Origin: DASZTV01 sp035550655
GTDB lineage: Bacteria; Actinomycetota; Actinomycetes; JAFAQI01
Length of the DNA stretch: 64,000 nucleotides
Assembly (NCBI GenBank): GCA_035550655.1
Contig: DASZOU010000037.1
Coordinates: 1-64,000 of the forward strand
Reading direction: 5' to 3'
Numbering within the stretch: position 1 is the first letter of the stretch; each line of letters begins with the position of its first letter. Under the pieces are notes generated by a model. It saw nothing but the letters and a program-made list of their open reading frames with translations. It did no database searches and was not told the origin of the DNA. The position numbers and the translations under genes were made by a program. Below are positions 42,894-52,340 of the stretch, piece after piece.

Positions 42894-43418
42894 TCAAGCG
42901 CTTGCAGCCTCGGCCTCGTCGGCCGTCTCCTCACCGAGATACGGCCGCCACTGCGGCGCCATCCGGCCGGTGCCGAGGACCCGCCAGGCGACGCCGGTCG
43001 GCGCGACCGGCTGGCGTGGCATCCGCCAACCGAGCTCCGAGATCGCCCGATCGGCCTTGGCATGGTTGCACCGCCGGCAACACGACACGACGTTCTCCCA
43101 GACGTGTCCGCCGCCGCGGCTGCGGGGAATGACGTGGTCGATGCTCGTGGCCGGCGCGAGGCAGTAGACGCAGCGCCCACCGTCGCGGGCGAAGACGGCC
43201 CGGCGCGTCAGCGGTACCGCACCGCGGTACGGCACCCGCACGAACCGGCCGAGCCGGACCACGAGCGGGACCCGCAACGAGATGCGCTCGCTGTGCAGCT
43301 CGTCCTCGGCGGACTCGACCGCGACGGCCTTGCCGGTGAGGACCAGGACGACGGCTCGGCGCTGCGTCACGACGCACAGCGGCTCGTACGTCGCGTTGAG
43401 CACGAGTGCGTGAGCCAC
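42894..43418 (-). CDS. HNH endonuclease family protein
   Basis: This 174-residue protein has a C-terminal HNH zinc-finger nuclease domain: CVYC, IDHVIPRSRGG, WENVV and CRRCNHAK. The N-terminal 70 residues (ALVLNATYEPLCVV) match the widespread single-copy actinobacterial HNH group, whose target is unknown and which is not clearly a restriction enzyme. GAGGAGG lies before the GTG start. It is divergent from glbO across 65 bp. Confidence 0.85.
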   Translation of the reverse strand: MAHALVLNATYEPLCVVTQRRAVVLVLTGKAVAVESAEDELHSERISLRVPLVVRLGRFVRVPYRGAVPLTRRAVFARDGGRCVYCLAPATSIDHVIPRSRGGGHVWENVVSCCRRCNHAKADRAISELGWRMPRQPVAPTGVAWRVLGTGRMAPQWRPYLGEETADEAEAASA

Positions 43419-43471
43419 TGCCGCCTCCTCGGTTGTCGTCAGCGTACCCAGCGACCGGCGTGCTCGCGCCG

Positions 43472-43486
43472 TACTTTGGAGGCATG
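43472..43486 (+). promoter_or_regulatory. -10 box overlapping a Shine-Dalgarno before glbO
   Basis: TACTTT (43472-43477) is followed by GGAGGC and the ATG at 43484. Either the 6 nt are a Shine-Dalgarno of a longer transcript from further upstream, or transcription begins at the ATG as at other genes here. Confidence 0.45.
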
Positions 43487-43900
43487 GAACGGCCAGGCCC
43501 CCAACCGATCTCGATCGAGGGCATCGATTCAGCGGCGACCTTCTACGACGCGGTCGGCGGCCACGAGACGTTCGAGCGGTTGGTCAGCGGCTTCTACGCG
43601 CGCGTCGCGAACGACCCCGTCCTCGTTGCGATCTATCCCGATCACGACTGGGCGGGCGCAGCTGAGCGGCTGATGTTGTTCCTCGAGCAGTACTGGGGCG
43701 GGCCGCGCACCTACTCCGAGACCCGCGGGCATCCGCGGCTGCGAGCCCGCCACGCGGAGTTCCGGATCGATGTCGAGGCTCGCGACCACTGGCTGACCCA
43801 CATGCGTGCAGCGCTCGACGACCTGTCGCTGCCGAAGGAAGCCGACGAGACCCTGTGGTCCTACCTGACCCTCGGTGCCGACATCCTCGTCAACTCGTAG
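43484..43900 (+). CDS. glbO: Truncated haemoglobin, group II
   Basis: This 138-residue globin of the trHbO type has YDAVGGHETFERLVSGFY (helices A-B), AERLMLFLEQYWGGP, the proximal His in RARHAEF and Trp in RDHWLTHM at position G8, which defines group II. These proteins bind oxygen and help in peroxide or nitric-oxide defence. It ends with an 11-bp tail-to-tail overlap with the secreted protease gene. Confidence 0.9.
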   Translation: MERPGPQPISIEGIDSAATFYDAVGGHETFERLVSGFYARVANDPVLVAIYPDHDWAGAAERLMLFLEQYWGGPRTYSETRGHPRLRARHAEFRIDVEARDHWLTHMRAALDDLSLPKEADETLWSYLTLGADILVNS

Positions 43901-44735
43901 CGGCGGTCGGCTTCGACGCGATCAGCACGAGCCCGAAGTGTTTCAGGGCGAGATTGACCGGGGTGAAGTAGAACGGGCACTGCCCGGGCTTGACCTGCCC
44001 TCCCGACAGGATCCCGACCGCGTACGCCTCGCCGTCCTCGACCGTGTAGACCGGCGAGCCCGAGTCACCCTTTCGTGAGGTGCACGGGCCGCCGCTGTCG
44101 GACTTGGCCTGCCACTCGTTCCCGATCGCGACGTGGGAGCCGCTGGACTTGAAGTTCACGGTGTGCGGCCCGAAACCGACGATGGTGAAGCCGCAGTGCT
44201 CGCCGGTGGCGGCACCGGAGTAGCAAACCGGCATGTCCTGCGCCGGGGCCTTGACCCCGACGACCGGAATCGCGGAGCGCGAGGTCTTGCCACCGACGAA
44301 CACCAACGGCCGGGCGCTTCGGCGCGCAACGAGGGCGACGAACGCGCTGTCCCCGTCGGGGCCGAGGACGAACCTGTGGCCGCTGACCTTGCCGAGCAGG
44401 TCACCCGGGGCGGTGCCGTCGTTGGGCAGGCTCTTGGTCTGGTGGACGAGGTACGCCGGGCCACCGGCGATCGTCGCCACGCAGTGTCCCGCGGTGAGCG
44501 CCCCGTCCTTGCCGGTCCGCACTGACCGCACCGAGAAGGCCAGCGTGCATCCGTTGCCGTTGTTCTCGGACCCGTGGCTGCTCCAGACGAACACGCTGGC
44601 GCCCGCGATCGCCTGATCGCTGCTCCGGCTCTGCCGGCTCGCTGCCGTCGCTGCATGCGATCCGGCGCTCGCGGCCGCAGTCACGGGCAGCGCCACGACC
44701 ACCGCAACCATTGCGGCGAGGACTCGACCTCTCAC
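43890..44735 (-). CDS. Secreted chymotrypsin/streptogrisin-like serine protease
   Basis: This is a 281-residue exported protease with a signal peptide at about 1-27. The triad is His84 in TAGHC, Asp129 in PDGDSAFVAL and Ser225 in RKGDSGSPVY, with Cys pairs as in streptogrisins. A second DSGG (Ser214 in KSDSGGPC) lies 11 residues before the likely nucleophile. The pro-region is very short. The GTG at 44735 overlaps the tam stop by 4 bp (GTGA) and gives the signal peptide. The longer frame is not coding. Confidence 0.8.
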   Translation of the reverse strand: MRGRVLAAMVAVVVALPVTAAASAGSHAATAASRQSRSSDQAIAGASVFVWSSHGSENNGNGCTLAFSVRSVRTGKDGALTAGHCVATIAGGPAYLVHQTKSLPNDGTAPGDLLGKVSGHRFVLGPDGDSAFVALVARRSARPLVFVGGKTSRSAIPVVGVKAPAQDMPVCYSGAATGEHCGFTIVGFGPHTVNFKSSGSHVAIGNEWQAKSDSGGPCTSRKGDSGSPVYTVEDGEAYAVGILSGGQVKPGQCPFYFTPVNLALKHFGLVLIASKPTAATS

Positions 44736-45558
44736 GCGGCGTCCCTCGCCTGCCCGACCGCGAACGTCCGGCGGAACGGGAAGACCGTCGTACCGTCCGG
44801 GCCGGCCGGGTACGCCGTGCGCAGGCCTGCCGCGCACGCCGCCAGGAACTCCGCCGTGGCGTCCGGATCGTCGGCCAGCGCCGTGAGCACCGGACGCAGC
44901 GCGGTGCCCTTGACCCACTCCAGCACGGGGTCGGCTCCTGTCAGCCGGTGGAGGTAGGTGGTCTGCCACACGTCCGGCAGGAGACCCGCCGCGGTCATCG
45001 CCTCGAGATAGGCCTCCGGGGACTCGACCGCGGCTTGCCGGTCGGCGTCGTCGCCAAGCCGATCACGCCAACGCGGGGACTCACGCAGCTCACGGATCAC
45101 CGTGTGCGACGGAGAATCGAAGTTGGCCGGAACCTGGAAGGCGAACACCCCGTGCGGCGCCAGCCAGCCCGCGATCGTCCTGATCAGGTCGACATGGCCG
45201 GGCACCCACTGCAGGACCGCGTTCGCCACCACCACATCCGGCGCCGCGTCGCGCTCGGAGCTGGGCAGCCAGGACCGCAAATCGGCGCACACGTACGTCA
45301 AACGAGCGAAAGTGGCCCCGGATTCGGCTTCGGCAATCATCTGCGCGGAGCTGTCCACCCCGACGACATCGGCATCCGGCCAGCGTCGGGCGAGCGTCTG
45401 CGTGAGAGTTCCCGGCCCGCAGCCCAGATCGACCACGTACGCCGGCTCGCTGGCCGGAACCCTGGCGAGCAGGTCGAAGAACGGCCGCGAGCGCTCGTCG
45501 GCGTACCTCAGGTACTGGCCCGGGTCCCAGCCCGGGGCGGGCGCGGTCGCCGAAGCCA

Positions 45559-45559
<1 letters not shown>
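44732..45559 (-). CDS. tam: Trans-aconitate 2-methyltransferase
   Basis: This 275-residue SAM-dependent methyltransferase has the family start WDPGQYLRYADERSRPF, the SAM site VVDLGCGPGTLT, the acidic VVGVDSS and the substrate-side NAVLQWVPGH. Tam methylates trans-aconitate, an inhibitory by-product of the citric-acid cycle. Its GTG shares one base with the ettA stop (TAGTG), and its own stop overlaps the secreted protease start, giving a three-gene chain ettA-tam-protease. Confidence 0.88.
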
Positions 45560-47235
<1,676 letters not shown>

Positions 47236-47292
47236 GTCCACCTCCCCACTCCCACCGAAAAGCGGAGCCGGCGCAGCCGGCACTGACGTGTC

Positions 47293-47308
47293 TAGGCTAC
47301 GGATCGTG
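47293..47308 (+). promoter_or_regulatory. -10 box for leaderless mRNA
   Basis: TAGGCT (47293-47298), 7 nt, then GTG 47306. This favours 47306 over the in-frame GTG at 47288, which lies upstream of the box. Confidence 0.5.
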
Positions 47309-47794
47309 AGCGCACGATCGCGCCTGAGCAGCGCCTTCGACGGCCTTGGTGCCCACACCGGCATCGCGACAGCGCTTGTCGTCTTCGCCCTGCTCGGGTT
47401 CTTGCTCATCATCCAGTCCAAGCAGGACACGTTGCTCTGGACCGGCCGCCACGCCGTGGGCTCGGAGACGAACGGCCTAGTCAGCTTCGCTGTCCACGGC
47501 CAGCGCTACACGTTCGTCCCCAACCCGAACACCAGCGACAACCGCTCTCGCGTCGACGTCTACTACGACAAGGCCGATCCGTTCACCGCTCGCCTGGACT
47601 CCACCTGGAGCCGGGCGCTGGACGCCGCGTTCGTCGGCTTCCCGCTGCTGCTTGCCGGCGGCGTGCTGGGGCTCGGCGCGTGGCGGCGGGCCCGCCGTCG
47701 TACGGTGCCGGCCCGCGCCGACGACGCCTTCGGCACGGGCCTCGACCCTGACTTCGTCCGCCGACAGCTCGACCAGCTCAGGCGGCCGCGGTAG
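47306..47794 (+). CDS. Two-helix membrane protein of unknown function
   Basis: This 162-residue protein has transmembrane helices at about 21-38 (ATALVVFALLGFLLII) and 108-126 (AFVGFPLLLAGGVLGLGAW). The segment between them is outside, with a strand-rich VHGQRYTFVPNPNT region. The cytosolic tail is Arg-rich. I do not recognise the family. It resembles DUF3592-type proteins in layout, but this is a guess. The 3' end overlaps the convergent ssb-like gene by 17 bp. Confidence 0.65.
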   Translation: MSARSRLSSAFDGLGAHTGIATALVVFALLGFLLIIQSKQDTLLWTGRHAVGSETNGLVSFAVHGQRYTFVPNPNTSDNRSRVDVYYDKADPFTARLDSTWSRALDAAFVGFPLLLAGGVLGLGAWRRARRRTVPARADDAFGTGLDPDFVRRQLDQLRRPR

Positions 47795-48209
47795 CGGGTT
47801 CCGCCGCCTCGGCCGGCTCCGGCACGTCGACGGCCGCCTCGACGTCCTGGCGCTGAGGACGCCGGAGATCGACCGCCCAGCGGTTGAGATCGGGCCCGAC
47901 CGCGACAGCCTCGATCTCGTGGACGCGCTGCTTCGCACCGTTGGTGTCGTCGTACTCGCGAAAGAGCAGCTTGCCGAGCACGACGACGCTGTCGCCCTTG
48001 CGGAGGCTTGCCAGGACGTTGGCGGCAAGTCCGCGCCAGCAGGACACGCCGATGTACATGGGATCCCCGTCCTTGAACCCGCCGCTCTCCCGATCGAAGC
48101 GGCGGGGGTTCGAGGCGACCCGGAGCCGGACCAGAGTGGCGCCGTTGGCGGTGGTCCGAGGATCGGGGTCGGCAGTCAGGTTCCCCTGCACCGTGATGTA
48201 CGTCTCCAT
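47778..48209 (-). CDS. Single-stranded DNA-binding protein paralogue
   Basis: This 143-residue protein has an OB-fold of the SSB family (ETYITVQGNLTADPDPR, then VRLRVASNPR, SCWRGLAANV and LGKLLFREYDD). The C-terminus is Pro/Glu/Ala-rich and lacks the acidic DDxxPF tip that recruits repair partners, so this is a secondary SSB (SsbB-like) rather than the essential replication SSB. No rpsF or rpsR neighbours are present, in agreement. The ATG at 48209 is the family start, with AAGGGA upstream. Confidence 0.85.
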   Translation of the reverse strand: METYITVQGNLTADPDPRTTANGATLVRLRVASNPRRFDRESGGFKDGDPMYIGVSCWRGLAANVLASLRKGDSVVVLGKLLFREYDDTNGAKQRVHEIEAVAVGPDLNRWAVDLRRPQRQDVEAAVDVPEPAEAAEPATAAA

Positions 48210-48353
48210 CGGCTTCCCTTCTCGTAGGCCGGCACCCGCCGGTCGCATCACCGTGCGGATGCCCGCCGACGGCGCCGCCCGAGGCGACATCACCCTGTGC
48301 ACGAGGCGCCCCGCCGCGGCGCCTGTGCAAGCCGATGTGGCAGCGTTCAGCGC

Positions 48354-49118
48354 ATGCCAGATCTGGACTTCGAGGGGCGCGCGGCGATCGTCACCGGCGG
48401 CACCCGCGGTATCGGCTTAGGCATCGCGGCCGAGCTGGTCGAGCGCGGCGCCTCGGTGTGCATCACGGCGCGCAAGCCCGACGAGCTCGAGGCGGCGATC
48501 GCCCAGCTCGACCCCGATGGCGCCGGGCGCGCGATCGCCGCTCGGGGCAGCGCCGACGACGCGGCGCACCAGCAGGCCGCCGTCGACGCGACGATGGCCG
48601 CCTTCGGGCGGATCGACTACGTGGTCAACAACGCGGCCGTCAACCCGGTCTTCGGGCCGATGGTCGACTACGACCTCGCCGCCGTACGCAAGATCTTCGA
48701 GGTCAACGTCGTCGCGGGCCTCGCCTGGACCCAGCTCGCCTGGCGTGCCTGGCTGAAGGACAACGGCGGCGCGATCCTCAATGTCGCGTCCATCGGTGGC
48801 CTGCGGGCGGGGCCGTTCCTCGGCGCCTACAACGCGAGCAAGGCAGCGCTGATCCACATGACGCGCCAGCTCGCGCAGGAGCTGAGCCCGGGAGTCCGCG
48901 TGAACGGCATCGCCCCGGCGGTGGTCAAGACGCAGTTCGCTCGAGCTCTCTATGAGAAGGACGAGGCGGCGGCCGCGGCGCGCTACCCGCTGCAGCGCCT
49001 CGGTACACCCACGGACACCGCGAAGCTCGCGGCCTTCCTGCTGTCCGACGACGCCTCCTGGATAACCGGGCAGACAGTGGCGATCGACGGCGGCATCATG
49101 ACCGCCGGAGGTGTGTAG
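48354..49118 (+). CDS. SDR-family oxidoreductase 1 of a tandem pair
   Basis: This 254-residue classical SDR has TGGTRGIG near residue 14, NNAAVNP, the Ser in NVASIGG, YNASKAAL and a C-terminal DDASWITGQTVAIDGG. The last motif is typical of FabG-like reductases. It abuts the next SDR gene without a gap (stop 49118, start 49119), so the two are co-translated and may act in sequence or as a heteromer. The substrate is unknown. Confidence 0.87.
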   Translation: MPDLDFEGRAAIVTGGTRGIGLGIAAELVERGASVCITARKPDELEAAIAQLDPDGAGRAIAARGSADDAAHQQAAVDATMAAFGRIDYVVNNAAVNPVFGPMVDYDLAAVRKIFEVNVVAGLAWTQLAWRAWLKDNGGAILNVASIGGLRAGPFLGAYNASKAALIHMTRQLAQELSPGVRVNGIAPAVVKTQFARALYEKDEAAAAARYPLQRLGTPTDTAKLAAFLLSDDASWITGQTVAIDGGIMTAGGV

Positions 49119-49850
49119 ATGAGCGACCGGGTTGCCCTCGTCACCGGCTCGACGTCGGGGATCGGGAAGGCCGTTGTCGAGCGCTTCGTCCGCGACGGCC
49201 TGCAGGTCGTGGTCAACTCGGCGAAGTCGATCGATGCCGGCCAGGCGATGGTGGCTGAGCTCGGGGCGGATCGCACACACTACGTGCAGGGCGACATCGC
49301 CGAGGCTGCCGACGCGCAACGGATCGTCGACGAGACGATCGCGAAGTTCGGCCGGCTCGACGTACTCGTCAACAACGCGGGGACGACCCAGCGGATCCCG
49401 CACGACGACTTCGCCACCGCGTCACCGGACGTCTTCCGGCGGCTGTACGACGTCAACGTCGTCGGGACCTGGCAGACAACGGTCGCGGCGATCCCTCACC
49501 TTAAGGAGTCGGGCGCCGGCTGCATCGTGAACGTCACCTCGCTCGCCGGCGTCCGCCCGACGGGATCCTCCATCCCCTATGCAGTCAGCAAGGCGGCGAT
49601 GAACCACCTGACGCTGCTGCTCGCCAACACGCTCGCGCCGACGGTTCGCGTCAACGCCGTAGCGCCGGGGCTGGTCGACACTCCGTGGACGGCGGAGTGG
49701 ACCGACCTGCACGAGGCGATCAAGTTCATGGCGCCGATGGGCCGGGCCGCGCAGCCGGACGACATCGCCGAAGTGGTCGCGACGCTGACCGACTCGACGT
49801 ACGTCACGGGCCAGGTCTGGGTGATCGACGGCGGCCTCGCCCTCCGTTGA
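49119..49850 (+). CDS. SDR-family oxidoreductase 2 of a tandem pair
   Basis: This 243-residue FabG-like SDR has TGSTSGIG, NNAG in VLVNNAGTT, the Ser in VTSLAG, YAVSKAAM and TYVTGQVWVIDGG. The fold and active site are intact. It begins right after the stop of the first SDR. Downstream the operon ends at a large inverted repeat (49889-49959). Confidence 0.87.
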   Translation: MSDRVALVTGSTSGIGKAVVERFVRDGLQVVVNSAKSIDAGQAMVAELGADRTHYVQGDIAEAADAQRIVDETIAKFGRLDVLVNNAGTTQRIPHDDFATASPDVFRRLYDVNVVGTWQTTVAAIPHLKESGAGCIVNVTSLAGVRPTGSSIPYAVSKAAMNHLTLLLANTLAPTVRVNAVAPGLVDTPWTAEWTDLHEAIKFMAPMGRAAQPDDIAEVVATLTDSTYVTGQVWVIDGGLALR

Positions 49851-49888
49851 CGGGCTGGAGCGGCACCTCTCGAGCGTTGGTGCGTGCC

Positions 49889-49959
49889 AAGCAATGTGGC
49901 ATTGCCCCAGTGATTTCCTCGAAATCTGAGGGAACTGGTCATGCAATGCCACATTGCTT
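49889..49959. terminator. 17-bp inverted repeat between convergent genes
   Basis: AAGCAATGTGGCATTGC (49889-49905) and its exact complement (49943-49959) enclose a 37-nt loop. The loop can form further stems (CCAGT/ACTGG at 49907-49911 and 49934-49938; GATTTC-ctc-GAAATC at 49912-49926). Each arm is itself a near-palindrome (CAATG-tgg-CATTG). It sits alone in a 128-bp gap between convergent genes. A bidirectional terminator is the simplest reading, but the arms' own symmetry is more than a terminator needs. Confidence 0.65.
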
Positions 49960-49978
49960 GCGCGATCGGTAGCGCCCG

Positions 49979-51052
49979 TTACAGGCCGTTGGTGAGGGCG
50001 GCGTTGCCGGCGTTGACCAGCGGCGCGATTCGCACCGCCATCTCGACGAACCCGTCGCCGATCATCGCGCCGGCGAGCCCGCGCGCCGCCACACCAGCGA
50101 TGATCGCTGCGAGCTTGAAGCACGCGAACGCGACGTACCACGGCATCTCGCTGAGGTCACGACCGCTGCTCTTCGCGTAGCGGTCGAGCAGCTCGCGCCG
50201 AGTCGGGAACCCCGGCAGCGTCGTGACCGTCGGCAGCACGCCCGCCGTCAGCTCGCTGGTCTCGTCGCCGGCGTCCTGCCAGTAGATGTAGAACATGCCG
50301 AGGTCGGCGAGCGGGTCGCCGAGGGTCGACAGCTCCCAGTCGAGGACCGCAGCGATCCGGCCCGGCGTGGTCGGGTCGAGCATCACGTTGTCCATGCGGT
50401 AGTCGCCGTGCACGATCGGGCCTGTCGGGGCCGCCGGAACCCTTGCCGTCAGCCGCTCGGCGAGCCGGTCGAGGTCGCTGCCATCTCCTTGGAGCGCGTC
50501 ACGCGTCGCCTGCCACTGCGTCGTCCAGCGCCGGATCTGGCGCTCGAGATAGCCGTCGGGCTTTCCGTAGTCACCGAGACCGACCTCTGCCGGCTCCACC
50601 GCGTGGAGGTCGGCCATGACATCGATCAACCCGTGCGCGATCGCCAGCCGTTCCTCGGGTGACTCCGCGTAGCCGTCCGGCAGCGTGTCCCGGACGATGT
50701 GGCCGACGACGCGTTCCATCACGTAGAACGGCGCACCGATCACGTCCTCGTCGGTGCACATGGCGAGCGTGGGTGGAACCGGCACCGGCGTCGGCCCGAG
50801 CGCCGTCATCACGCGGTGCTCACGCCCCATGTCGTGCGCGGTCGGCAGCCGGTTCGACAGCGGCGGGCGCCGCAGCACCGCCTCGCCGGCTGCGGAGGTG
50901 ACACCGAAGGTCAGGTTCGACTTGCCCCCGGAGATGAGCTCGAGCCGGCAGTCACGCCAGCCGTCGTCACCGAGCTGCTCGGCCAGGTAGCGCCCGACCG
51001 CCTCGCGCGGAACGGCCTGCTCGGTCAGGGTGGCAAGATCCGCTTCTGTCAC
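49979..51052 (-). CDS. Phosphotransferase (APH) family protein
   Basis: This 357-residue kinase-like protein of the aminoglycoside/choline kinase fold has SGGKSNLTF, the catalytic loop VHGDYRMDNVML and the metal Asp in VLDWELSTLGDPLADLG. This subgroup (ACAD10/11-like and mycobacterial FadE36 relatives) is tied to acyl-CoA metabolism rather than antibiotic resistance. The GTG at 51052 is 8 nt after TAACGT, a -10 that overlaps the bioA promoter on the other strand. The longer frame to 51220 would run into bioA. Confidence 0.82.
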   Translation of the reverse strand: MTEADLATLTEQAVPREAVGRYLAEQLGDDGWRDCRLELISGGKSNLTFGVTSAAGEAVLRRPPLSNRLPTAHDMGREHRVMTALGPTPVPVPPTLAMCTDEDVIGAPFYVMERVVGHIVRDTLPDGYAESPEERLAIAHGLIDVMADLHAVEPAEVGLGDYGKPDGYLERQIRRWTTQWQATRDALQGDGSDLDRLAERLTARVPAAPTGPIVHGDYRMDNVMLDPTTPGRIAAVLDWELSTLGDPLADLGMFYIYWQDAGDETSELTAGVLPTVTTLPGFPTRRELLDRYAKSSGRDLSEMPWYVAFACFKLAAIIAGVAARGLAGAMIGDGFVEMAVRIAPLVNAGNAALTNGL

Positions 51053-52340
51053 GGGACGGTACGTTACCGACATCCACGCCGACTCACTTCTCGCGCACGA
51101 CGCCGCGCACGTGTGGCATCCGTACGCCGCGATGCCGGCGAGCCCCGCGCCGTACCTGGTCGACAGCGCGAGCGGGGTACGCATCCGGCTGCGCGACGGC
51201 ACCGAGCTGATCGACGGCATGGCGAGCTGGTGGGCTGCGATCCACGGCTACCGGCACCCGGTCCTCGATGCCGCCGCACATGCCCAGCTCGACCGGATGT
51301 CGCACGTGATGTTCGGCGGGCTCACCCACGAGCCCGCGATCAAGCTCTCCGAGGAGCTCCTCGCGATCGTCCCGGCGCCACTGCGCCGCGTCTTCTTCGC
51401 CGACTCGGGATCGGTCGCCGTCGAGGTGGCGATCAAGATGGCATTGCAGTACTGGCAGGCCTGCGACCGCCCCGCGCGCAACCGGCTGCTCACGATCCGC
51501 GGCGGCTACCACGGGGACACGTTCATGGCGATGTCCGTGTGCGACCCGGTCGGCGGCATGCATCACCTGTTCACCGGTGCGCTGACCGAGCAGGTGTTCG
51601 CGCCGATGCCGCCCGTCGAGGCGGGCGACGAGCAGTGGCGATCGCAGACCGCCGACCTCGTCGAGCGGCACAGCGACTCGCTCGCCGCCGTCATCGTCGA
51701 GCCGGTGGTGCAGGGCGCCGGCGGGATGCGCTTCTACAGCCCTGCGTACGTCGATCACCTGCGCGCACTGTGTGACCGGCACGGCTTGTTGCTGATCCTC
51801 GACGAGATCGCCACCGGCTTCGGTCGGACCGGCACGATGTTCGCGGCCGAGCACTCCGCGACCTCCCCCGACATCATGTGCGTCGGCAAGGCGCTCACCG
51901 GCGGCTACCTCTCGATGGCAGCCACCTTGTGCACCGATGCCGTCGCCGACGCGATCAGCTCGGGTCCGGGCGGTGCCTTCATGCACGGCCCGACGTTCAT
52001 GGCCAACCCGCTCGCAGCGGCGATCGCCGCGGCAAGCCTCGAGCTGCTGCACACCAACGACTGGAAGGCGCAGGTCGGGCGCGCCGAGACCGCGCTGAAG
52101 GACGGGCTGGCACCGGCGCTGGAGCTCGACGGGGTTGCCGACGTCCGGGTTTGCGGCGCGATCGGGGTGATCGAGCTGGCCGATGCGGTGGACGTCGACC
52201 GCGTGACGAGGCGGGCGATGAGCGAGGGCGTGTGGCTCCGGCCGTTCCGTAACCTCATCTACGCCATGCCGCCCTACATCTGCACCGAGGACGACCTCGC
52301 CACGATCTGCCGCGCAATGGTCGCCGCCGCCGCAGCATGA
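51030..52340 (+). CDS. bioA: Adenosylmethionine-8-amino-7-oxononanoate aminotransferase
   Basis: This PLP-dependent enzyme transfers an amino group from SAM to make 7,8-diaminopelargonate in biotin synthesis. It has AHVWHPYAAM, MASWWAAIHGYRHP, the PLP Lys in CVGKALTGGYL and GPTFMANPLAAAIA. The first canonical start is GTG 51030, but that overlaps the divergent phosphotransferase gene by 23 bp and lies upstream of a TACGTT -10 box. An ATC at 51072, 6 nt after the box, would start the protein exactly where homologues do. The ATG-type start is therefore uncertain. It overlaps bioF by 4 bp (ATGA). Confidence 0.9.
   Translation: MARSASVTGRYVTDIHADSLLAHDAAHVWHPYAAMPASPAPYLVDSASGVRIRLRDGTELIDGMASWWAAIHGYRHPVLDAAAHAQLDRMSHVMFGGLTHEPAIKLSEELLAIVPAPLRRVFFADSGSVAVEVAIKMALQYWQACDRPARNRLLTIRGGYHGDTFMAMSVCDPVGGMHHLFTGALTEQVFAPMPPVEAGDEQWRSQTADLVERHSDSLAAVIVEPVVQGAGGMRFYSPAYVDHLRALCDRHGLLLILDEIATGFGRTGTMFAAEHSATSPDIMCVGKALTGGYLSMAATLCTDAVADAISSGPGGAFMHGPTFMANPLAAAIAAASLELLHTNDWKAQVGRAETALKDGLAPALELDGVADVRVCGAIGVIELADAVDVDRVTRRAMSEGVWLRPFRNLIYAMPPYICTEDDLATICRAMVAAAAA
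51052..51074. promoter_or_regulatory. Symmetric divergent promoter for bioA and the phosphotransferase gene
   Basis: TACGTTA (51060-51066) reads TACGTT on the plus strand and TAACGT on the minus strand, both matching TAnnnT. The plus box is 6 nt before ATC 51072, and the minus box is 8 nt before GTG 51052. One melted region could serve both genes. Confidence 0.55.

Noticed and set aside
42894..43418. Homing or restriction HNH nuclease
   Set aside because: It is not in an intron, intein or methylase context. The pattern fits the widespread chromosomal actinobacterial HNH group.
49979..51052. Aminoglycoside resistance gene
   Set aside because: The sequence has the APH fold, but the subgroup pattern is that of acyl-CoA-linked phosphotransferases. 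There is no sign of transfer.
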